A stretch of 34,301 bases of DNA from CAZHMN01 sp964533705 (GTDB taxonomy: Bacteria; Electryoneota; B3-LCP). A model generated the notes under the pieces. It did not search any database. It had not been told where the DNA came from and saw only the letters and a program-made list of their open reading frames with translations. The DNA is taken from positions 1-34,301 of the forward strand of contig CAZHMN010000027.1 of the NCBI GenBank assembly GCA_964533705.1. Reading direction: 5' to 3'. Position numbers and translations under genes: made by a program. Positions 25,276 to 32,779 of this stretch are shown here, piece by piece; the first letter of the stretch is position 1, and the number at the start of each line of letters is the position of its first letter.

Positions 25276-26754
25276 TTATACGTTCACTGCGGCCTGATTG
25301 ATAGTATTATCTCCCGTCGTGGTACTTTTATTTTCCACTTTTAGTATCGTCACTATGAAAAAGGCGGCCAGGAGGATAAAATACGGATCCGTGGGTATCC
25401 GGTGTGGAATGCCGGACGCGGTTGCCGCATGAGTTACCACTGTGTAGAGAATTAGTGCGTAGATGACAAATCTGCGGCGCCACAACCGAAGAGAAAGAAC
25501 AAAACCGATAATGCTGGCCGGTAAAATCCAACCCCAGGTGAGCAGGCTGGCAGCGGTCGCCAGCGGGCCTCCGAGATGCCGGGGGATGACTCTAAAAAGC
25601 TGATAAACCCGCAGACCGCAAAGCTGCGCGTAGATCCAGGGATTGGCCAGAATGAATCTCTTTGCTCTATCCTTTAAAATGCGGTCGCGCTCAATTTCCG
25701 TCTCATCCGTGAAGTCCGGGAAAGGGATGAGCTCCTTCTTCTTCAACCGATTGTAATTCTTCTTGGCAAAATTCTGATAAATCAAATCCACACCGGTGAC
25801 CTTCCCCCTCATCTTCTCTGAGGTGAACACCTGGAGGTTATATTCCCACAGATTTCGGCCTCCTTTTGTCGGCAACAGGAGGGGCTCTCCCAGAACCATC
25901 TGATTGCGCACCACCCAGGGGACGAGCACCAGCACCATGATGCCCAGGCTAACCAGCAGTCGCCCCCACTTCAGTTGACCGCGAAGTGGTAGATAAAGAC
26001 ACAGAACGATAAATGGAATGAATGTAATCAGGGAAATGCGCGTTAACAAAGTCAATCCGGCCGTCAGTCCCAGAAGGATATAGCTAATCCACGATTGGCG
26101 ATCCAGCGTACGAACTAAGAAGAAGACCATCAGAGCCTGCAGAAAAAGGAAGGTATTTTGCGTTACAATATTGGTGACAAAGACAATTGAATAGGGATAG
26201 AAACAGTATATCAGCGCGGCCAATCCTCCAGTTACCGGAGTAAACAGGGCTGATCCCAGGAAATAAAGGATAAGAATTACAGACGCGTCGAAGGTGCTCT
26301 GAAAGAGCCTGACGACGGTAATTTTCGGCCCATAGGGGATTGTTTCCTTCGGGCCGAACCGTATCCCCGGCGTAGGCCCGAACACGGCGCGAACGACCCC
26401 TAGGAAGACCGGATAGAAGGGTTCGAAAAACGCCGTGGGCTGGTTGGGTCTGACGATGCCCCAGAGTGCGTTCAATTGCATATCCCGCAGGCGTTCCGGC
26501 CGCGTCATCAGTACTGCACGCAGGGAATCGGAAACGTTTTCGGGGATGCCCACGAGCTCCTGGCTGACTGAGATTCCCCTTCCAGCGGCGATGTTCTCAG
26601 CCATATCGAGGAATACGGGTTGATCGGCGAGCGGCAGAAGCCTCTCACCCAACACCAACGTCAAACCGACCCGCAGCGTCAAACCGAGAATGAAAATCTT
26701 CCAGACAGTTTTCCGCTGGCTCAGGTAGATTAAAAAGCGGTGCACTTTGTTCAA
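25276..26754 (-). CDS. ArnT/GT39-like integral membrane glycosyltransferase
   Basis: A 492-residue polytopic protein with about ten hydrophobic helices. The first extracytoplasmic loop carries the acidic ADQPVFLDMAENIAAGRG motif (43-60), then QPTAFFEPFYPVFLG. Transferases of this class use polyprenyl-phosphate-sugar donors and act on the periplasmic side. A second conserved loop, TKGGRNLWEYN, and a late PHRIPTDPYFILLAA are shared with the 28333 gene product. The start is TTG 26754, overlapping the deacetylase stop as TTGA, with GGGGAT about 6 bases upstream. GTG 9 bases further on is an alternative. It follows the GT2 and deacetylase genes directly, so it is the best candidate to receive a deacetylated lipid-linked sugar. 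The acceptor is unknown. Confidence 0.88.
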   Translation of the reverse strand: MNKVHRFLIYLSQRKTVWKIFILGLTLRVGLTLVLGERLLPLADQPVFLDMAENIAAGRGISVSQELVGIPENVSDSLRAVLMTRPERLRDMQLNALWGIVRPNQPTAFFEPFYPVFLGVVRAVFGPTPGIRFGPKETIPYGPKITVVRLFQSTFDASVILILYFLGSALFTPVTGGLAALIYCFYPYSIVFVTNIVTQNTFLFLQALMVFFLVRTLDRQSWISYILLGLTAGLTLLTRISLITFIPFIVLCLYLPLRGQLKWGRLLVSLGIMVLVLVPWVVRNQMVLGEPLLLPTKGGRNLWEYNLQVFTSEKMRGKVTGVDLIYQNFAKKNYNRLKKKELIPFPDFTDETEIERDRILKDRAKRFILANPWIYAQLCGLRVYQLFRVIPRHLGGPLATAASLLTWGWILPASIIGFVLSLRLWRRRFVIYALILYTVVTHAATASGIPHRIPTDPYFILLAAFFIVTILKVENKSTTTGDNTINQAAVNV

Positions 26755-27605
26755 GAGATATCCCCGTAATGGATCAGTTGAATTCCATGTGCTTCGAGCG
26801 AGGATCTGATTTCAGGGTCTGTCAACGCCTTTAATTCCTCTGACCAATGGTAATCCCAGCCGGAATAAGCAGTTAAGGTCTTATTATCATCGCCGGGATG
26901 CACCATCACTTCCGTGACGCCTCCCCGCAAGCGGGGTATTAGGTTGCGCCAGGCTGGGGCGTCCATCCTCCCACCCCTGGCGAAGCCGACGAAGTGATCG
27001 GGCATCAACATTCCCAAACGCCCAAACTCCCGGCGACGCGCTTCAGCCAGCAAGGAAACCAGCTTGCCTTGAAACCTCCTCTTCCACGAATCCGCCTTCA
27101 GGCCCGACATGGCGCTTTCCGCTGGAATGCGAATGCGTTTTATCCCGTATTTCCGGCTGAGGTCAAACACTAAGCGGCTTATGCGCGGCAGAAGGTGCAA
27201 ATGCTGGTGACTATCCAGATGAGTGGGCGTGATTCCCCCCTCGATAGCCATTGATATCTGAGCCTCCAGTTCTCGGCGGACATCTACCAAGTCAATCTTA
27301 CCCAGAAGATAATGGCGGAGGAAAAGCCCATAAGTTGAGAAAAGACGTCCTTCTGCATTCACCAGTGTCGGGATATGAACCGGGTCCGAAACCGGAAACT
27401 GATCCACCAGACAGAGGTGGACGCCCACGCCAAGCTCCGGATTCTCTTTAATGCCGGATAAAGCTTCATTAAAAGCCGTCCCACCGACCAGGATCGTCGA
27501 ACTTGTGACGATGCCTTCTCGATGGGCGCGGAATATTGCTCGATTAACCGAGGCATGCAGACCCAGATCATCTGCATTGACGATTAAGCGTTTAGCCTCA
27601 TCCAT
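26751..27605 (-). CDS. ChbG/HpnK (YdjC-like) carbohydrate deacetylase
   Basis: A YdjC/ChbG-family deacetylase of 284 residues from ATG 27605. Starts at 27620 (GTG) or 27617 would add up to five residues. Conserved metal and catalytic elements are LIVNADDLGLHASVN (Asp-Asp near the N-terminus), the TSSTILVGG strand, GVGVHLCL, and THLDSHQHLHLLP with its His-rich metal site. The family removes acetyl groups from N-acetylglucosamine units: ChbG acts on chitobiose and HpnK on N-acetylglucosaminyl-hopanoid. It overlaps the end of the GT2 gene and is followed by the ArnT-like gene with a 4-base overlap. Here it probably deacetylates an N-acetylated sugar on a lipid carrier or lipid. No squalene-hopene cyclase is present in the window to prove a hopanoid role. 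Confidence 0.9.
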   Translation of the reverse strand: MDEAKRLIVNADDLGLHASVNRAIFRAHREGIVTSSTILVGGTAFNEALSGIKENPELGVGVHLCLVDQFPVSDPVHIPTLVNAEGRLFSTYGLFLRHYLLGKIDLVDVRRELEAQISMAIEGGITPTHLDSHQHLHLLPRISRLVFDLSRKYGIKRIRIPAESAMSGLKADSWKRRFQGKLVSLLAEARRREFGRLGMLMPDHFVGFARGGRMDAPAWRNLIPRLRGGVTEVMVHPGDDNKTLTAYSGWDYHWSEELKALTDPEIRSSLEAHGIQLIHYGDIS

Positions 27606-28326
27606 CCCCGGTTGCATCACGAAAATGGCAGCGATAATAAGTCCACATTTCTTGCATGATCTTAAAAATAACCGAAGGCGATGCTAACGTAGAAACCCCC
27701 TTGGTGCGAGGATAATAACGCACACCCACCTCTTTAATGCGAAAGCCATGCTTACGCGCCTCGATCAGCAGTTCGGCATCAATGAATGACCCCTGTGAAT
27801 GGAGTTTGGTTTTTTCCAATACTTTCCGTTTGACCAACTTAAAGGAAAAATTGACGTCGCGAACTTTAAGACCGAACATCAGGCGGATCATCCAGTTATA
27901 GCAACGAGAGTAAACCCTCCGCTTCAGAGGCTCATCACGATTCAACCTATATCCCGTGATGAAATCGGCCTCTGACATCAGCGGAACTGCCCACTTGAGG
28001 TCATTCATATCAATAGGGTTATCGGCATCGGTGTAGAAAACCAGATCTTTCCTTGAGCTGGCAAATCCGGTGCGTAGGGCTCCGCCCAGGCGTGTATTTT
28101 TCTCATGGTGAATAACTCGAACGCCGGGAATCTCCTGGGATAAACGTTCGGCGATTTCGCCGGTTTTGTCCTTGGACGCGTCGTTCACGACGATCACTTC
28201 CCAGTCGTCACTGAGCTGTCTCAGCACCTCGACCGTGGAACGCACCGCCCGTTCAATATTATCTTCCTCGTTATAGGCCGGTAAGAAGACCGAGATTCCG
28301 TTGAGATTTTCGGAGTTATCTTGCAT
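27598..28326 (-). CDS. GT2 polyprenyl-phosphate glycosyltransferase (DPM1/ArnC-like, without C-terminal membrane domain)
   Basis: A 242-residue GT2 of the dolichyl-phosphate-mannose synthase type. It has SVFLPAYNEEDNI, VNDASKDKTGE, NTRLGGALRTGF, the DAD metal motif at 100-102 in FYTDADNPID, and NFSFKLVKRKVLE, GSFIDAELLIEARKHG and VRYYPRTKGVSTL. These enzymes transfer a sugar from a nucleotide donor to dolichyl or undecaprenyl phosphate. It lacks the two C-terminal transmembrane helices of ArnC and GtrB, so it resembles the single-domain DPM1 form and may need membrane recruitment. It begins 6 bases after the ArnT-like gene stop at 28333 and overlaps the deacetylase. Together these suggest that it makes the lipid-linked sugar used by the GT39-like enzymes. 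Confidence 0.9.
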   Translation of the reverse strand: MQDNSENLNGISVFLPAYNEEDNIERAVRSTVEVLRQLSDDWEVIVVNDASKDKTGEIAERLSQEIPGVRVIHHEKNTRLGGALRTGFASSRKDLVFYTDADNPIDMNDLKWAVPLMSEADFITGYRLNRDEPLKRRVYSRCYNWMIRLMFGLKVRDVNFSFKLVKRKVLEKTKLHSQGSFIDAELLIEARKHGFRIKEVGVRYYPRTKGVSTLASPSVIFKIMQEMWTYYRCHFRDATGDG

Positions 28327-28332
28327 AAGAGC

Positions 28333-29754
28333 TTAGAATGATTCTGTCAGAGGCCTCCTTTTGAACCGCTCATACACGAAAACGGCGGCAAATACTGCCA
28401 AAAGGATCATATAGGGATCCACTGGAACACGGTAGCGCAATCCCTCGTGCGTTAAACTATAAAAGAGGATGAAATAGCCGACGACAGACCATAAAGGCAA
28501 ACTTACCACCAGCTTGCGCCAACCGACAAATAACGAAACCAGGAAACCCAACAATACAGGCCCGTATGAGAGTAGAGAGATCCCGCTGAGCAACGGCCCT
28601 TTAAGACCTATCCCTTTATACCCGATCGTCCACTTAAAGCGTATCCAGCATAATTCCAGAAAGAAGCCGAAATTAGCCTTTAGGAATTTTATACCCTCAC
28701 GGGTTAGAATTTCATTTCTCTCCAATTCACCTTGGTCAGGAGAGAAATCCGGATAACCTAAAATATATTCGCGATACTTCAATTTGTCCAGCTTTTCCGG
28801 CGGAAATTCCACCCCCATCGCAGCAAGCTCATCCTTAATGAAATAGGGATTATTGCGCATCCAGATGTTATAACCGCCCCGGGTTGAGAGCAGGAGGAAA
28901 CGATGATGCAATCTGTAATTTCGATAAATCCAGGGAGACATCGTCAGGCAAAAGGCAAGAATTGCTAATCCTGCATACAACCAGCGGCGTTTGCCTTTGA
29001 CGAAGATCAGCACGAACAGGACCATAAAAGGAAAAAAGGCGAGTAAAAATGAACGCGTCAGAGCGAAAGCGGCGAAGAAAAGACCTAAAAGCACAGCCCA
29101 GTACCAGCGCGGCCGTTCTACCAGGTGAAAGTAAGCCCAGAAACCGGCGGCTAAAAGCACCAATAAAAGCGCTTCCGACATCAGTATCCAGGAATAAAAA
29201 ATGAAATGAGGATAGAAGCAGGTGTAAAGAGCGCTAACCGTGGCAATACGTTCATCTTTAAAGGCTCGTTTGCCAATGTCATAGACAAAATAAACCAGGA
29301 GCGTACCGAAGAGCACGTGAACTATGCGCCAGAAGAAGAAATTATCGCCGAACAGCAGATAGAAACCGGCAGTTACCAGGGGGTAGAGCGGCTCAAAAAA
29401 AGAATTGGGCTTGCCCCACTCGACCATCCCGTAGAGATAACCCTGTTCGTCCCACATGGCGGTCATAGAATCGTGGAAGGCGGGATAGAATCCCTCATCT
29501 CTGGGATGCTCCAGGCGGTATTCGACATACGGTCCCCGAGGAACGCTGGGTACGCCTAAGAATCCGTCATCTACGATTGCTCTGGCCAGTGAATAATAAG
29601 TATTTTGGTCGCGAAAGGGAACTGTGATGTGATTACCGTGGGGTAAGATGGATAAAAAACGTATGATAAAGGCAAGGATAACGATTGACCAGACCCGTTT
29701 CTTCTCATCAGCCCAAAAAATATTATATATGCTCTTCAAAATACGGGACATCAT
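28333..29754 (-). CDS. ArnT/GT39-like integral membrane glycosyltransferase
   Basis: A 473-residue membrane protein with about ten helices and the GT39-like arrangement: PFRDQNTYYSLARAIVDDG at about 46-64 in the first loop, FFEPLYPLVTAGFYLLFG, a second loop with TRGGYNIWMRNNPYF, and a late YRVPVDPYMILLAV. The starting ATG at 29754 overlaps the stop of the radical SAM gene as ATGA, so the two are translationally coupled. It shares its loop motifs with the protein at 25276 and, more distantly, with that at 31329; all three derive from one ancestor. The sugar donor is expected to be a polyprenyl-phosphate sugar, perhaps the product of the adjacent GT2. Acceptor unknown. Confidence 0.88.
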   Translation of the reverse strand: MMSRILKSIYNIFWADEKKRVWSIVILAFIIRFLSILPHGNHITVPFRDQNTYYSLARAIVDDGFLGVPSVPRGPYVEYRLEHPRDEGFYPAFHDSMTAMWDEQGYLYGMVEWGKPNSFFEPLYPLVTAGFYLLFGDNFFFWRIVHVLFGTLLVYFVYDIGKRAFKDERIATVSALYTCFYPHFIFYSWILMSEALLLVLLAAGFWAYFHLVERPRWYWAVLLGLFFAAFALTRSFLLAFFPFMVLFVLIFVKGKRRWLYAGLAILAFCLTMSPWIYRNYRLHHRFLLLSTRGGYNIWMRNNPYFIKDELAAMGVEFPPEKLDKLKYREYILGYPDFSPDQGELERNEILTREGIKFLKANFGFFLELCWIRFKWTIGYKGIGLKGPLLSGISLLSYGPVLLGFLVSLFVGWRKLVVSLPLWSVVGYFILFYSLTHEGLRYRVPVDPYMILLAVFAAVFVYERFKRRPLTESF

Positions 29755-31280
29755 GCCGTCTTTTCCTTCACAAAGCTGTGTTCCTTGCCCAGCAATCTCA
29801 ATATCCAGGTCCGCAGGGCTCTCTCAGTTTTTATTTCCTGGATGCCGAAGGCTACATTCCGAATGGAACGCAACACCTTGAAGGGGTGGAAAATGAGTTT
29901 CGTCAGGTAAAAGGCCAGATAGCCCGAGTACTTCAGTAGAATGACCTGGCGGTCGCTTATGTAATCGGAATATGATTTTGACACGAAGAGATCACCATGA
30001 GGCGTCAGGCCGTTGAAGAAGTGGTCATCGACGCGCACTTTGCCCTCCTGAATCAACCGCTCCAACAGTTTTGAACCCGGTAACGGCGAGAATACCGAAA
30101 AAACCACCTCGTCGGCACCGTATATCGCCAGTTTGACGGCCAGAGAGATCGATTTTAGAACGTCACTGATCTGTTCATCGGGCAAGCCAAGCATGAAATA
30201 GCAGGCGATGAAAACCCTCTTCTTGCCAGCCAAGCGAACCGCCTGTCTGACAGTTTCCAAATCCAACCTCTTCTTGATGACGTCCTTGAGGATTCTGGGC
30301 GAACCCGATTCGGCGGCGACAGTCACCTGCGTACAACCCGCCTCAATCATTAGATCCAGCGCCTCTTCGGTAATACTCTCCGCTCGCACGCCATTCGATG
30401 TCTGCCAGATGATATCAACGTTCCTTTGCTTGAGCTCTCGGGCAAAATCGAGCACCCACTTGGGATTGGTCGTCAGGCTCTCATCCTCGAAGTGAATCTC
30501 CTCGATCCCATAATCCTTCTGTAACTGTAAGATTTCATCAACGACGTTCTTCGGTGACCTGGACCTCCACCGCCTCTGCCATATCTGGGGGGTATTGCAG
30601 AAGGTACAGCCGTAAGGGCAACCCCGCGTGGCGATCATGGTCGTCCACCTCAGACGGTTGGCACTGCCGTGAGGTTCACGAGCCCGAAAGTAATTTTCCA
30701 TCGGCAGCAAGTCCCGACGGGGGAATGGAATTTGATCCAGATCGTGAACGAATTTGGTCTTTGGGTTGACGACGATTTCCCCACCCTTTCGGTAGGCCAA
30801 TCCGTCAATATCTTCCCAACCGCCTCCTCTCTCAATCGCCTGGAGAAGATCCTTGAAAGTGTATTCCCCTTCGGACAAAACTACGAAATCCACTTCAGGT
30901 CTGGCCATCGTCTGTTGAGTCATGACCGTAGGGTGTGCACCGCCGAAAACGATGATGACTTCTGGGTACTTTTGTTTGATCCGACGAGCGATCTCACCGG
31001 CGACCATGAACGCAAATGTATAAAGATTCGAAATGCCGACAACCCTCGTATCCGGTGGAACGGCTTTCAGGATTTCATCAAAACTCATACCTCGCAGCAT
31101 GTGATCCTGCCAGGTGAACACCTGCTTGTACCTCTCAGCTACAGCGTCGATGATCTTCACCCGGTATCGCTCCGAATCGAGTGATGCCGCAAGGTAACAT
31201 AAACCCAGCGGAGGAACGACCCCGGCCGTCTCCTGGGTTTTAGAGAAATTCTGCGGGGGGCTGATTAAGGTTATTTGCAA
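29751..31280 (-). CDS. B12-binding-domain radical SAM protein of the right block
   Basis: A 509-residue protein. The start is TTG 31280: MQITLISPPQNF matches the first strand of the family, and no ATG is available upstream before a stop. A rare CTG 15 bases earlier has AAAAGG in front of it and is the only alternative. The N-terminal domain has VVPPLGLCYLAASL, GISNLYTF and FGGAHPTVM at 112-120. The Fe-S ligands are Cys221, Cys225 and Cys228 in TRGCPYGCTFCNT. IHFEDESLTTNPKW, NGVRAESITEEALDLM, VAAESGSPRILKDVIKK and ACYFMLGLPDEQISD complete the barrel. It has the canonical GGxH, unlike the tandem four. A basic C-terminal helix follows FHPFKVLRSIRNV. It is coupled to the next GT39-like gene, linking its product to that transferase. 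Confidence 0.93.
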   Translation of the reverse strand: MQITLISPPQNFSKTQETAGVVPPLGLCYLAASLDSERYRVKIIDAVAERYKQVFTWQDHMLRGMSFDEILKAVPPDTRVVGISNLYTFAFMVAGEIARRIKQKYPEVIIVFGGAHPTVMTQQTMARPEVDFVVLSEGEYTFKDLLQAIERGGGWEDIDGLAYRKGGEIVVNPKTKFVHDLDQIPFPRRDLLPMENYFRAREPHGSANRLRWTTMIATRGCPYGCTFCNTPQIWQRRWRSRSPKNVVDEILQLQKDYGIEEIHFEDESLTTNPKWVLDFARELKQRNVDIIWQTSNGVRAESITEEALDLMIEAGCTQVTVAAESGSPRILKDVIKKRLDLETVRQAVRLAGKKRVFIACYFMLGLPDEQISDVLKSISLAVKLAIYGADEVVFSVFSPLPGSKLLERLIQEGKVRVDDHFFNGLTPHGDLFVSKSYSDYISDRQVILLKYSGYLAFYLTKLIFHPFKVLRSIRNVAFGIQEIKTERALRTWILRLLGKEHSFVKEKTA

Positions 31281-31328
31281 GGTTAGTTCTGTCAGTTATG
31301 CCTTTTGTTTCGCCTGGTAGGTCTCTAT

Positions 31329-32759
31329 TTACATCCCATTTCCGACATCATGCCACCCGGCATGCGTAAAGCGCAGATTTAAAAAAGTTCCGACATCCAT
31401 AAAAATCTCCAATATCCAACCGATGATGAAAAAAGCAAGTATGGTCAGAGCAATTGACGTCTGTGGTTTTCGCAATATTCCCGGCGGTTTTAGATCTGCG
31501 AAGATTTTCGGCCACGCCGTCATGGCAAAGCCAGCAAAGGACATCATAATGGGATTCAACGGCGTTCTATGGCGGCTGAAACCGTAATAGACAAACGTGA
31601 CCGCCAGAAAATAACCGATCAGTAATAATAGGTTCTGCTTGGCTCTGAAATTCTTCCAGCTATAGACCACCCCCCAAATAAATAGAGGCATCAGAATGTA
31701 GATTGTAGGAGCAAAAATGAGGAAGGATAAAAACAACTGCCATCGGGGTATTCCACCCCAGTAGCCGGCAATCAAGGACCAGATATATTCCCGTTCGACC
31801 CCAAAAAAATTCCACTGCATCCGCACCCCTTTGAAAAGAAATAGCCAGGGGTGCTTCTGAACCCACTCAATTCCAGCATTCCTGCATAACTTGTCTCTCT
31901 CCATTTCCGATAGCTGCCAGGGAACGACACCATCCAAAACTTCTTTTCCTTCCAAGCTGTAATTCAAAAGAATAAGGCGAAATGGATTGTGGTTATACAT
32001 ATAGAAATCGACACCGGATTTCGTCGTCAGAAGGGGTTCACCGAAGACCCGCTCATTGCGTGCCATCCAGGGGATTAAGACTATCCAGAAGGTAATCACA
32101 AACAGAGCCAACTTAGGTAGATAGGTCAATCTCTTCCTCGAAAAAACTAAATAGAAAAGGGCCAGAAACAACGGAAACTGAACCAGTACCGTGCGTGTTA
32201 ATGTGGCCATTCCGAGCAGGATTCCGGCGATGAAGGCCTTATGGAATTGGCCTTCCGGCACGTCAACCAAAAAGATCAATCCCGCCACCAGCAGAAAAGT
32301 GAACAGCGTTTCGCTGAGGATGAGATCGCAATAACCCCACGCTGCGGGATATAATGCAAAGAACAAACCAGCCCAGACTCCCGCTTTGTTCGAGAATACC
32401 TTCTGAGCTAATTTAAGCGTTAGAACGGCTGTGCAAGCGCCAAGAATGCACTGGAGCAGTCTAACGGCGAAGATGTTACCGGTGCCGAAAACATAATAAA
32501 CCATGAACATGAAAATGGAATACAATGGCGGTCTGCTGGCGCTCAAGCGCCCCTTAACCCTAAAATCGCCGTTCTGCAGTAAGCTCACAGCGGATTCGTG
32601 GTAGCCCAGCATATCCGAGATCAGGTGTACGTGCGGATGCAACAGGACGAGAACAACTCGAACAAATAGGGCGACGAAGAACAGTTTCCAGATGAACTTT
32701 GAGTCCAGAGCCATTTGCTCGGCCCAACGATCCAGACGTTCAAAAAGGCGCTTCAACAT
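31329..32759 (-). CDS. ArnT/GT39-like integral membrane glycosyltransferase
   Basis: A 476-residue membrane protein read from ATG 32759, with GAGGA 9 bases upstream. An in-frame TTG at 32777 adds six residues without support. A basic N-terminus leads into helix 1 (about 23-41). The first loop holds HLISDMLGYHESAVSLL, then SRPPLYSIFMFMV at about 75-87, the Pro-Pro element typical of GT39/PMT-2 proteins. The second loop TKSGVDFYMYNHNPF and the late RHRTPLNPIMMSFAG parallel those of the 25276 and 28333 proteins. About ten helices in total. It starts 20 bases after the stop of the upstream GT39-like gene. Donor and acceptor are unknown. It may add another sugar to the same glycan. Confidence 0.87.
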   Translation of the reverse strand: MLKRLFERLDRWAEQMALDSKFIWKLFFVALFVRVVLVLLHPHVHLISDMLGYHESAVSLLQNGDFRVKGRLSASRPPLYSIFMFMVYYVFGTGNIFAVRLLQCILGACTAVLTLKLAQKVFSNKAGVWAGLFFALYPAAWGYCDLILSETLFTFLLVAGLIFLVDVPEGQFHKAFIAGILLGMATLTRTVLVQFPLFLALFYLVFSRKRLTYLPKLALFVITFWIVLIPWMARNERVFGEPLLTTKSGVDFYMYNHNPFRLILLNYSLEGKEVLDGVVPWQLSEMERDKLCRNAGIEWVQKHPWLFLFKGVRMQWNFFGVEREYIWSLIAGYWGGIPRWQLFLSFLIFAPTIYILMPLFIWGVVYSWKNFRAKQNLLLLIGYFLAVTFVYYGFSRHRTPLNPIMMSFAGFAMTAWPKIFADLKPPGILRKPQTSIALTILAFFIIGWILEIFMDVGTFLNLRFTHAGWHDVGNGM

Positions 32760-32779
32760 GAAGGCGAATCCTCGCAAAA

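Noticed and set aside
26751..27605. Naming the deacetylase hpnK and the locus a hopanoid cluster
   Set aside because: ChbG and HpnK share the same motifs, and no squalene-hopene cyclase or hpnH/hpnI homologue is visible here.
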